64,000 nucleotides of DNA from Deltaproteobacteria bacterium (GTDB lineage Bacteria > Desulfobacterota > Desulfuromonadia > Desulfuromonadales > Geopsychrobacteraceae). This document shows positions 1-7,335 of the stretch, one piece after another. The stretch is taken from positions 16,740 to 80,739 of the forward strand of contig JAGYPB010000005.1 of NCBI GenBank assembly GCA_018399135.1, in the 5' to 3' direction. Under the pieces are notes generated by a model. It did no database searches and was not told the origin of the DNA. It saw only the letters and a program-made list of their open reading frames with translations. The translations under genes and the position numbers were made by a program. Position 1 is the stretch's first letter. Each line of letters begins with the position of its first letter.

Positions 1-1461
1 GGTCTGCAGCTGTTGAAAGATTCGGCTCAGGAGTTCGGCCTTGATCAGGCGGAAAAAATCAGTGGTATCCCCAAGGCTTCCATTGCTTCGATGGCGGCCC
101 GACTCAATGAACACAAGCCGGCCGCCTTTATTGAACGTGGTTATCGGGCTGAACGCTATGCCAACTCCATGAGAGATAAGCTCCTGATTAATGTCACTAA
201 CGTCCTGCTCGGAAACATTGGAGCCAAAGGGGGTTGCATTATCAAAGGGGGGTTGAAAACAGGAAAGTACTTTAAAACACCCAAGCCGGCGGAAAAAAAT
301 ATCGCCCACTACTACATGGAACATGACCCACACTTCAAGATGGCCAGTATCAAGGGATATCGGCGCCTGATGATGAGGGCGATCCGTGATGAAGTGCCTT
401 ATCGTTTCCGCATGGTCTATATCGATGGTCAAAACCTGGTTGGGGCGTCAGGCGCCGGGGATGAGCTGGGTGAAGCTCTCAAGCTGGTGGAGATGGTTGT
501 CCATATGACGCCGTTTCTTAATGAAACCTCCCAGTATGCCGATATTGTTTTCCCCTCCACCCTGTTTCTGGAGCGAGATGAACCACTGTCAACCTCGTTT
601 AAGGCCCCCTTCCCGATGGTCGGTGCCAATCAGAAAGTGATAGAACCTCTTTACGAGATTATGGATTCCTATCAGGTCGTTCTGGAGCTTGCTAAACGCT
701 CTCTAAGTGCTGATGAATACGCGCACCATTTCAGTGCCTTTGAAAAAGATGGAATGCAAGCCGTTTGGCAAGCTCAGTATGCCGGCATTGACGATAAATT
801 CAAATCACAGATCGGTTCCCTTGAGCAGTTGTTACGAGCCGGAATCTGGACTACTGACAAGATTACCTACGGACAGAAAGCCAAGAGTACTCCTACCGGT
901 CTGATAGAGATCTACAGTACCTATCTGGCAAAAACCTATGCCGATTTGCGCAGTAGCCATTTTGCCTATGCGGACTACGCCAGTCCACTGATGGTCTACA
1001 ACAAAGCGTTCTGGCAGGAAGAGCGTGAGGAGTTAGGCAAGGATGAGTTCATCCCGATTACCGGATTCTCACCCTTGAACTCCTTTACCGGCGGCCAGAC
1101 CAAAAACAACCCGCTCATCGTTAGTATTGCCGCCAAGGTTGACCTGGATGCCATTTTTATCAATCGGGATAAAGGCACAGCCATTGGCTTGAAGGATGGT
1201 GACTGGGCTGACGTCTACAATATCAGCAAACCGGACAAGGTGTCGCGTGCCAGAGTGCGGTTGACGGAACTGCTTCACCCCGAGGCGATGTTTTCCTATT
1301 ACGGATTCAGTGCCGGGTACATACAGCAATATGCTGAGTCATTGCGACATGTAGCCCCCGGCGGATTTAATCCCAATCATGTTTCCGATTTTAAATTTAT
1401 CCCCCTGACCGGTGGTCATCCTGCACAGGATTTCATCGTTAAGATACGGAGGGCTTCATGA
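1..1461 (+). CDS. Molybdopterin oxidoreductase, thiosulfate/polysulfide reductase-like catalytic subunit (5' end outside window)
   Basis: The reading frame is open to the first base, so this is the C-terminal ~486 residues of a larger protein; the family is usually 700-900 residues. The first part belongs to the bis-MGD molybdoenzyme fold (segment INVTNVLLGNIGAKGG, then YIDGQNLVGASG). The last ~120 residues form the molybdopterin-dinucleotide-binding domain, including TGFSPLNSFTGGQTKNNP and a C-terminal HVAPGGFNPNHVSDF stretch. Its stop overlaps the start of an FeS subunit by four bases, and a cytochrome b follows, giving the PhsABC/PsrABC or FdnGHI arrangement. The substrate cannot be settled because the N-terminal FeS cluster and active-site ligand lie outside the window. 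Thiosulfate or polysulfide reduction is the best family guess; formate or another oxyanion remains possible. Confidence 0.8.
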   Translation, partial: GLQLLKDSAQEFGLDQAEKISGIPKASIASMAARLNEHKPAAFIERGYRAERYANSMRDKLLINVTNVLLGNIGAKGGCIIKGGLKTGKYFKTPKPAEKNIAHYYMEHDPHFKMASIKGYRRLMMRAIRDEVPYRFRMVYIDGQNLVGASGAGDELGEALKLVEMVVHMTPFLNETSQYADIVFPSTLFLERDEPLSTSFKAPFPMVGANQKVIEPLYEIMDSYQVVLELAKRSLSADEYAHHFSAFEKDGMQAVWQAQYAGIDDKFKSQIGSLEQLLRAGIWTTDKITYGQKAKSTPTGLIEIYSTYLAKTYADLRSSHFAYADYASPLMVYNKAFWQEEREELGKDEFIPITGFSPLNSFTGGQTKNNPLIVSIAAKVDLDAIFINRDKGTAIGLKDGDWADVYNISKPDKVSRARVRLTELLHPEAMFSYYGFSAGYIQQYAESLRHVAPGGFNPNHVSDFKFIPLTGGHPAQDFIVKIRRAS

Positions 1462-2261
1462 GCAGGAAAATGATCTGTTACGATACCCAGTCCTGTGTCC
1501 GCTGTTTTTCGTGCATGCTCAACTGTTCGGTGGAAAACCGTGTACGTTTGCAGCGAAACGGTAAAGAGAATGTCGAGAAATCCCTTAACACAGACTATCC
1601 TCACCTGGATTATCTCACCCCGATTCGCAAGGAATTCGGCAAGTATCCGGAAGCGCGGCAGGTGACCGCATTTCATCACTGCAACCATTGTGAGAACGCG
1701 CCCTGCAAGAATTTCTGCCCGACCGGCGCCATTGAGAAGCGTCAAACCGGGGCGATTGTGATCAACGAGAAGACCTGCATCGGGTGCCGTGCCTGTATCG
1801 ATGCCTGTCCCTACGACGTGCCGGTTTTTAACGCCGCCACCAATCGAACCTATAAGTGTATCCTCTGCTATGACCGGGTTGAGAATGGTTTGCAGCAGTC
1901 CTGTGTTGAGGCCTGTCCAACCAGTGCCATGTTTTCCGGGGATGAGGCGGAGGTGATCGCCGAGGCCCAGATGCGGGCGGATCGCTACAGCAAGGCCTTT
2001 AACGAACCTTATATTGTCTACGGCAAGGATCGGGTCAATGGCTATGTCGGCAATCTGGCCTGGTTAACCATCGCGCCGGAAAAAGATGTCGCACATTATA
2101 TGTTGCCGGCCGATCCTTACAAAGCCTCCATGTTGTTCCATTCTTTCGCACGAACCTCCGGTGCAGCTGTCGCGGCAGTGACGGCCGTAGGGTTGGGAGC
2201 GCATTTTGTCTACTGGCTGGCCAAGCGTAAGGAAATGATCAGCGAATACGAGGAGGACTAA
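1458..2261 (+). CDS. 4Fe-4S ferredoxin-type electron-transfer subunit of the molybdoenzyme
   Basis: A 267-residue protein with four cysteine groups typical of the PhsB/NrfC/DmsB family: CVRCFSCMLNC near the N-terminus, CNHCENAPCKNFCP, CIGCRACIDACP, and CILCYDRV with SCVEACP. It should carry four [4Fe-4S] clusters that pass electrons between the molybdenum subunit and the membrane cytochrome. A hydrophobic segment near residues 230-255 (AAVAAVTAVGLGAHFVYWLA) followed by KRKE looks like a C-terminal membrane anchor, as in FdnH/HybA-like subunits. No TAT signal is seen, as expected for a subunit carried by its partner. The start overlaps the upstream stop (ATGA), and the cytochrome b gene begins two bases after the stop, so the three genes form one operon. 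Confidence 0.88.
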   Translation: MSRKMICYDTQSCVRCFSCMLNCSVENRVRLQRNGKENVEKSLNTDYPHLDYLTPIRKEFGKYPEARQVTAFHHCNHCENAPCKNFCPTGAIEKRQTGAIVINEKTCIGCRACIDACPYDVPVFNAATNRTYKCILCYDRVENGLQQSCVEACPTSAMFSGDEAEVIAEAQMRADRYSKAFNEPYIVYGKDRVNGYVGNLAWLTIAPEKDVAHYMLPADPYKASMLFHSFARTSGAAVAAVTAVGLGAHFVYWLAKRKEMISEYEED

Positions 2262-2263
2262 AG

Positions 2264-2980
2264 ATGGAACGGAAAATCATTGTATTTACCCAGTTGCAGC
2301 GCTGGTTTCACATGCACAGTATCCATTTTTTCGTCTTTCTGACGATTACCGGTCTGCCGTTGTTAAGCCCAAGTTTCAGCGGTTTGGCCTATGTGTTTGG
2401 CTGGCCGGTCAGCTGGTTAACGGATGCCGGCTCAGCTAAAGAAATCCTGGCTTCCGGAATGCAAGTGTCACGAGTGGTGCACCGGGTGATGGGGATACTC
2501 TTTACGATCACTGCGATCCCCTTTGCGCTGGTGATGCTGACCAAGATCCGTTCCTGGCAGATCTGGCCGGAAAGGTGGGGAGTCAGGGCCATCCTGGATG
2601 GATTCAGAGATCTTTATATTTGCTACGTCAAATTTGACAAGGTGAATTTCGGCAAATACAACATGGGACAAAAGCAGCTGGCCTGGTTCCTGATGATCGC
2701 AACTGTTATCATGATGGTGACCGGATTCATGTTGATCTTCCGCAGTTCCTTTCCTGACGCTATCGGTGCTCTGGCCAAATCGGCTCATGCGATCTTTTTT
2801 ATTCTGATCATGATCACCATGATGTTCCATATCTACCTGTCGACTCACCCGATCAATCGCCATGGTTTGAAGGCAATGTTCAAGACCGGCACCATGGAAG
2901 AGCGCTATGTCAAGGAGAAGCACCTGCTCTGGTACAAGAAGATCGAAGAGCCGGACAAGCTGGTCGGTAAGGGGCGCTAG
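2264..2980 (+). CDS. Cytochrome b subunit (FdnI/PhsC-like) of the molybdoenzyme
   Basis: A 238-residue integral membrane protein with about four hydrophobic segments and well-placed histidines (WFHMHSIHFF in helix 1, VVHRVMG, KSAHAIFFI, MFHIYLSTHP). This fits the di-heme cytochrome b fold of formate dehydrogenase gamma and thiosulfate reductase PhsC. It would exchange electrons between the menaquinone pool and the FeS subunit encoded just upstream. The C-terminus is cytoplasmic and charged. It is the last gene of the operon; the next gene is convergent only 16 bases away. The family is clear, but the direction of electron flow depends on the unknown substrate of the catalytic subunit. Confidence 0.85.
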   Translation: MERKIIVFTQLQRWFHMHSIHFFVFLTITGLPLLSPSFSGLAYVFGWPVSWLTDAGSAKEILASGMQVSRVVHRVMGILFTITAIPFALVMLTKIRSWQIWPERWGVRAILDGFRDLYICYVKFDKVNFGKYNMGQKQLAWFLMIATVIMMVTGFMLIFRSSFPDAIGALAKSAHAIFFILIMITMMFHIYLSTHPINRHGLKAMFKTGTMEERYVKEKHLLWYKKIEEPDKLVGKGR

Positions 2981-2995
2981 AGTTGGGCAGATGAG

Positions 2996-3955
2996 TCAGA
3001 TTGCCTCCTGCTGTTGGTCTTTACAATCACACAGCGGGTGCAGCCCACGTTCAATGCAGGTAAAGTGGAAGGTGCTGCGCTGACTGTAATCAATGAATTG
3101 TTGCAGCAGAGCCGATACATACTTGTTGCGATGCATTACGACATACATGGATCGTTTCATTGCCGAAAGACGGAAATCCAGTTTCTTCAGTTTGCCGCTC
3201 AGCAGATCAGGCTGAGCGGCAATGCGTGAGACGCAGCTGATTCCCAGCCCGGCAGCAACGGCATTGATCACCGCCTGGGTGTGATCAAGCTCCAGACGCA
3301 CGGCGAAGTCACCGAGACAACACTCCATGGCCTTGTCAAAAACTGCACGCGTGTTTGAGCCGCGATTTCGCAGAATCCAGTGCTGAGTCCTCAGGATTTC
3401 TGTCGTCAGTTTCCGATTGACAAGCTCCGAATCCGGTGACGCAATGAAAATCAGGCACTCTTCCATCCAATGCTGTTTGAGAATCTGTTTGTGTTCATAA
3501 TTTCCTTCGATAAAGGCCACATCCACATCATTGTTGAGCAGTTGCTTGACGGCATTTTCCGTACTGGTAATGCTCAGTTCAAGCTGACTGTGAGGAAAGT
3601 CCTGAACAAAACCGGCGATTATCTGGGGCAGAATATAGTTGCCGATAGTACAGCTGGAACCGATATGGATCTTTCCTGAAAGGGCGCTATCTTCCTGCAG
3701 AACAGAGGGGAGATCATGCATTCGGTCAAGGATATCGACGGCCCGTTCGTATAGACGTTTCCCCTGGTTGTTGAGATGCATTCTGCCGCCGATGCGATCA
3801 AATAGCTTGCGTTCAAGCTGGTTCTCCAGCTCAGCAAGGGAGAGGCTGGCAGCGGCTTGCGAGATGTAAAGACCTTCTGCTGCCCTGGTCAGATGTTGTT
3901 CATTGGCAACGGCGACAAAAACTTCCAGTTGTCGCAAAGTGATACAGGCGTTCAT
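2996..3955 (-). CDS. LysR-family transcriptional regulator
   Basis: A 319-residue LysR protein. Residues 5-65 are the winged helix-turn-helix (TLRQLEVFVAVANEQHLTRAAE, then SQAAASLSLAELENQLERKLFDR). The rest is the periplasmic-binding-protein-like effector domain starting with the typical GKIHIGSSCTIGNYILPQIIAGF. The closest general pattern is the CbbR/CysB-like branch with a 'GNYLLP' motif. It is convergent with the molybdoenzyme operon, so control of that operon is possible but not shown by the layout. No effector can be read from the sequence. The C-terminal ~25 residues (IERGLHPLCDCKDQQQEAI) are unusually polar and Cys-containing. Confidence 0.9.
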   Translation of the reverse strand: MNACITLRQLEVFVAVANEQHLTRAAEGLYISQAAASLSLAELENQLERKLFDRIGGRMHLNNQGKRLYERAVDILDRMHDLPSVLQEDSALSGKIHIGSSCTIGNYILPQIIAGFVQDFPHSQLELSITSTENAVKQLLNNDVDVAFIEGNYEHKQILKQHWMEECLIFIASPDSELVNRKLTTEILRTQHWILRNRGSNTRAVFDKAMECCLGDFAVRLELDHTQAVINAVAAGLGISCVSRIAAQPDLLSGKLKKLDFRLSAMKRSMYVVMHRNKYVSALLQQFIDYSQRSTFHFTCIERGLHPLCDCKDQQQEAI

Positions 3956-4068
3956 TTAACACTCCCTGGCTGGTGGCCGTTTAACGGTATCTCTCATTTT
4001 ATCAATTGCCAGCACAAGAATACCAGCCTCTGGCGAGCTGTCCGGTTCCTGTGGTTTTAAATCCAGAG

Positions 4069-4857
4069 TCAGCGTTTTATCGGAACCAGAAAGCTCAGCG
4101 CGAAAAAGGTGCAGGCAGCGACCACAATACTGGGTCCGGTGGGGGTATCCCACTGGAAAGAACCGTAGAGCCCACCACCGACTGCGGCACATCCAAACAG
4201 GCAGGCCAATAGTGCCATCATTTCCGGATTGCGGGCAAAGCGCCGGGCGGTCGCTGCCGGGATGATCAGCAGGGAGGTCACCAGTAACAGACCTACCACC
4301 TTCATCATCACCGCAACAGTCAAGGCTATCAGGGCCAGGAACAGACCGTTAATTCGTGTCACCGGAACCCCTTCAACCCGCGCCAGATCTTCATGAATCG
4401 TGATAGCCAATAACGGTTGCCACAACCATAGCAACCCGGCCAGCGCCCCTCCTCCCCCAAGATAAATCCACAACAGGTCGCTGTTACCGATAGCGAGAAT
4501 ATCACCGAACAGGTACGCCATCAGGTCAATGCGAACGTCCGGCATGAAAGCCAGGGTGACCAGACCCAGGGAGAGGGCGCCATGAGAAAAGATGCCCAGC
4601 ATGGTGTCGCTGGCCAGTTGGCGTTGGCGCTGACTGAAGAACAGCAGTAATGCCAGCAGTTGACAGACAATAATTACCCCAAGGGTTAAGTTGATGTGAA
4701 GTAAAAATCCCAGGGCAACACCGAGCAGGGCGGAGTGGGCGAGAGTGTCACCAAAATAGGCCAGGCGCCGCCAGACGACAAAGGCGCCGAACGGCCCCGC
4801 GACCAGAGCTACACCGATTCCACCGAGCAACGCCCGCAGGAGGAAATCATCAATCAC
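4069..4857 (-). CDS. znuB: Zinc ABC transporter permease ZnuB
   Basis: A polytopic ABC-3 family permease of about 262 residues with the signature [38 protein letters not shown] at its N-terminus (family-typical, read in short segments) and a glycine-rich C-terminus ([25 protein letters not shown]). It would move Zn2+ through the inner membrane together with ZnuC and ZnuA. I chose a GTG start because GGAGG lies eight bases upstream and the resulting N-terminus matches the family; an in-frame ATG 21 bases earlier is an alternative. It overlaps the end of znuC by a few bases and is the last gene of the zur-znuC-znuB unit. Unlike its upstream neighbours it is intact. Confidence 0.9.
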   Translation of the reverse strand: MIDDFLLRALLGGIGVALVAGPFGAFVVWRRLAYFGDTLAHSALLGVALGFLLHINLTLGVIIVCQLLALLLFFSQRQRQLASDTMLGIFSHGALSLGLVTLAFMPDVRIDLMAYLFGDILAIGNSDLLWIYLGGGGALAGLLWLWQPLLAITIHEDLARVEGVPVTRINGLFLALIALTVAVMMKVVGLLLVTSLLIIPAATARRFARNPEMMALLACLFGCAAVGGGLYGSFQWDTPTGPSIVVAACTFFALSFLVPIKR

Positions 4858-5586
4858 AAGAACAGCCTCCGTGGTCATGATGGTGGTTCCGGTCATGTTG
4901 GTAGAGGGCCAGGTGACCATACATTTTAAGGTATTCAGGGTCGCTGGTGACCACGGCAGGGGTACCACTGCAGCAGATGTGGCGATTAAGGCACAGAACC
5001 CGGTCGGTCGCCGCCATCACCAGATGGAGATCATGGGAGACCATCAGCACGCCGCAGTTGCGTTCATCGCGAATGTTGCTGATCAAATGATAAAGTTCCA
5101 CCTGTCCATGGACGTCTACCCCCTGTACCGGCTCATCGAGAACCAGCAGATCCGGTTGACGTAACAGTGCGCGGGAGAGCAGTACCCGTTGCAGTTCTCC
5201 GCCGGAAAGATGCTGCATGGCAGCATCAATTACATGTTCAGCTCCGGTCTCTTTCAATGCTGTTCGCAATGTGGCAGTGTCACATCCTTTGCGAGCAAAG
5301 CAAAGAAATCGCTTTACGGAAAGGGGAAAGGTCGGGTCAAGCTGCAGGCGCTGGGGCATATAGCCGATGGTCAGTTGGGGACGACGATACAGGGTTCCCG
5401 ACGATGGTCGCACAAGTTCAAGGGCTACCCGCAACAGTGTTGTTTTACCTGCACCGTTGGGGGCCGATGACGGTTACTATTTCCCGAATGGGATCGCGAA
5501 GCCGGGATCGCTTCCAGCAGAGTATTACCACCTGAAGTATCGCGAATATTGCTGGCGCTAATCAATGTAGTGTTAGTTGTGGTCAT
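4850..5586 (-). pseudogene. znuC: Zinc ABC transporter ATPase ZnuC, two frameshifts in the N-terminal part
   Basis: The C-terminal ~195 residues are intact and carry the ABC signature LSGGELQRV, Walker B LLVLDEP, the D-loop region and the switch histidine (MVSHDLH), ending in a His/Cys-rich tail ([11 protein letters not shown]). The start MTTTNTTLISASNIRD lies in another frame. The missing link EIVTVIGP followed by the Walker [10 protein letters not shown] can be read only by changing frame twice: once near a CCC run around 5495-5500 and once at a GGGGG run at 5459-5463. Each change equals a one-base gain, so the ancestral protein is fully recognisable. Either the gene is freshly inactivated or the sequence is wrong here; nearby zur and znuA show the same damage. 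Confidence 0.85.
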
Positions 5587-6056
5587 GTCTTGTCGCCCTG
5601 GGCAAAAACAGTCAGGCATAATCCCATAATTTCGACCAGACGATCCTGAACTAAAAAGCCGCACAGGCCGGCACTGTGATTGATCTCACGTGTGATTGAC
5701 GTGGTGCTGAGTTCAGCGCAAAGCTCTGCAGTGATGCAGAGAAACCGTGAGATGCTCCTGGATGGGCACATCCGACAAAGGCATTCAGGGATGAGATCCG
5801 GTGGATCAAAACCAAGGTTCAGCAGAAAATCGAGGGCCCGGTAGACGGTCGGGGGCGGTGCGTGCCTGCTGCTGCAGCTCCTCCAGAATCTGGTATGCCC
5901 GATCGGTTTATGCTGCGCCAGATCAGTTCGAAAACCTTGCGCCTGGGATATGGTAAAGTTGTCCCCGTTCAAGGCAAATCTGTTCGGCCCTGGCCAGGGC
6001 AAGGAAACGCACTGCTGGTGGTCATGATCAGGGTCGACAAAGTTTGATGAATACAA
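5583..6056 (-). pseudogene. zur: Zinc uptake regulator Zur (Fur family), multiple frameshifts
   Basis: The frame contains the Fur-family DNA-recognition segment APPTVYRALDFLLNLGF and a C-terminal part ELSTTSITREINHSAGLCGFLVQDRLVEIMGLC. The stretch between them, which should hold the zinc-binding HxxxxLNAFVGCxHP and CxxC motifs, reads correctly only in other frames (pieces such as SLNAFVGCAHP appear after a shift). The N-terminal helices (EQICLERGQLY-like) are likewise out of frame. At the C-terminus a family-typical CPDC is restored by adding a C to TGCCTG and removing a T from the T5 run. The homopolymer nature of the errors suggests sequencing faults. It lies between znuC and the divergent znuA with a Zur box in the intergenic region. 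Confidence 0.75.
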
Positions 6057-6098
6057 GAGCGAAATCTTCTTTTCTCAAAGGGTGTGCTTGACTCCAGT

Positions 6099-6120
6099 AA
6101 ATGTTATAATATAATGTTAC
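6099..6120. promoter_or_regulatory. Zur box between zur and znuA
   Basis: The segment AAATGTTATAATATAATGTT matches the first 16 positions of the enterobacterial Zur operator (GAAATGTTATANTATAAC...) and is AT-rich and dyadic. It sits in the divergent intergenic region, about 40 bases before the znuA start and 43 before the zur frame. It is therefore placed to let Zur repress both transcripts when zinc is plentiful. Confidence 0.75.
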
Positions 6121-6159
6121 TACATTGCTATTATGCGACCGATTCTACGGAGAAAAACA

Positions 6160-7274
6160 ATGAAGAGATACCTTTTTGGTTATTGCTGCTGATCTTTAGT
6201 TTTCCCTGCTGTGTGGTCACATCAGCACGAGGCGCCCCATGTCGTTGTGAAGAGTATCGGGGCCGATTCATTCCCAGCAGCGGTGATGGAGGGGTTGGTG
6301 AGCCGCAACCACATCAAGGGCGCCGGATCACCCCATAGCTATGCACCGACCCTGAGGCACGATGCCAGCGAAGCAGGTTCGGTGATCTGCTGGCGAGGAA
6401 CTGGAGATCGCTTTTGCTGCGCCCACCGGCAACCCCGCGGCAAGGCAGCGCGACAGTTGGAACTCGCTGACCTCCTGCAGGATCGAATGTTGCCGGTACG
6501 CGCCGGGGGGGCTTGGGAAGGTCACGCCCATGCCCACCACGGTGACGATCACAAAGACGCCCACCACGGTGACGATCACAAAGACGCCCACCACGGTGAC
6601 GATCACAAAGCACGCCCACCACGGGTGACGATCACAAAGACGCCCACCACGGTGACGACCACAAAGACGCCCACCACGGTGACGATCACAAAGACGCCCA
6701 CCACGGTGACGACCACAAAGACGCCCACCACGGTGACGACCACGACCATGCAGCACTCAAATCACTGAACCACCATATCTGGACCAGCCCTTTGCTTGCC
6801 AAAGATATTGTCGATCTGGTAGCGGTAGCCTTGGGTGACATGGATCCGTTCCATCAGGAACAATACCGCAAAAATGCTGCAGAACTGCAGAAAAAACTTG
6901 ATAAATTGTATCAGGAGGTCAGACAACAACTGGCGCCAGTTTCTTCCCAGCCTTACATCGTATTCCATGATGCCTATCAGTATTTTGAACGGGATTTCAG
7001 ATTGAATGCGGTGGGCTCGGTGACAATCGACACGGAGCGCTCGCCGGGCGCTCGCCGTATTAAAGAGGTGCGGGAAAAAATAACGGAATTGGGGGCCCGG
7101 GCAGTTTTCAGCGAACCGCAATTTCAATCTCGAATAGTAGCCACGGTATTAGAAGGAACAGAGGCAAAAGCCGGCGTACTTGACCCGTTGGGAGCGGATC
7201 TGGCCGAGGGGCCGGAGGCCTATTTTTCCCTGATCAGAGCAATGGGTACAAGTATTCTGGGAGCCCTGAAGTGA
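6160..7274 (+). pseudogene. znuA: Zinc-binding periplasmic protein ZnuA, N-terminal half heavily frameshifted
   Basis: The C-terminal domain from about 6750 is intact: HHIWTSPLLAKDIVDLVAVALGDMDP, then PYIVFHDAYQYFERDF (zinc-ligand His) and GVLDPLGADL near the end. A His/Asp-rich repeat loop precedes it. The first ~370 bases hold all expected N-terminal landmarks (signal peptide MKRYLF/LLLLIFSFPAVW, EAPHVVV.SIG, IKGAGSPHSYA, QLELADL, PVRAGGAWEG) but scattered over three frames, requiring roughly ten single-base changes. This is a typical ZnuA (family ~310 residues) if corrected. The start has AGGAG-like GGAGAAAA upstream of ATG. Such a density of indels with preserved amino-acid sense suggests sequence error rather than old decay. 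Confidence 0.85.
6535..6752 (+). repeat. Eight tandem 27-bp units encoding the His-rich loop of ZnuA (HHGDDHKDA)
   Basis: Seven nearly identical 27-bp units plus one degenerate unit, each encoding His-His-Gly-Asp-Asp-His-Lys-Asp-Ala. Units differ by a T/C change in the sixth codon (GAT or GAC before CAC) and by two one-base insertions at the junction of units three and four. ZnuA proteins carry a disordered metal-binding His/Asp loop at this place; here it is built by repeat expansion and could vary in length by slippage. Confidence 0.92.
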
Positions 7275-7284
7275 TGCAAACACA

Positions 7285-7323
7285 CCGTCCCGCAGAACCG
7301 CTCTGTGCTGTTCTGCGGGACGG
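7285..7323. terminator. Bidirectional hairpin between znuA and prc
   Basis: A perfect 14-bp stem (CCGTCCCGCAGAAC with its complement) around an 11-base loop lies 11 bases after the znuA stop and just before the prc stop on the other strand. It has no long U tract on the + strand, but it separates two convergent genes and is the natural terminator candidate for both. Confidence 0.7.
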
Positions 7324-7335
7324 TAGAAACAAAGA

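Noticed and set aside
1..1461. Specific naming as arsenate or formate dehydrogenase
   Set aside because: The N-terminal cluster and active-site ligand are outside the window; the remaining sequence supports only the broad thiosulfate/polysulfide-type assignment.
6528..6752. Tandem repeats considered as a CRISPR array
   Set aside because: Units are contiguous with no spacers and encode the ZnuA His-rich loop.
6314..6756. Minus-strand Gly/Arg/Cys-rich frames opposite the ZnuA repeat
   Set aside because: They are mirror images of the tandem His-codon repeat, have no ribosome site and no family resemblance.
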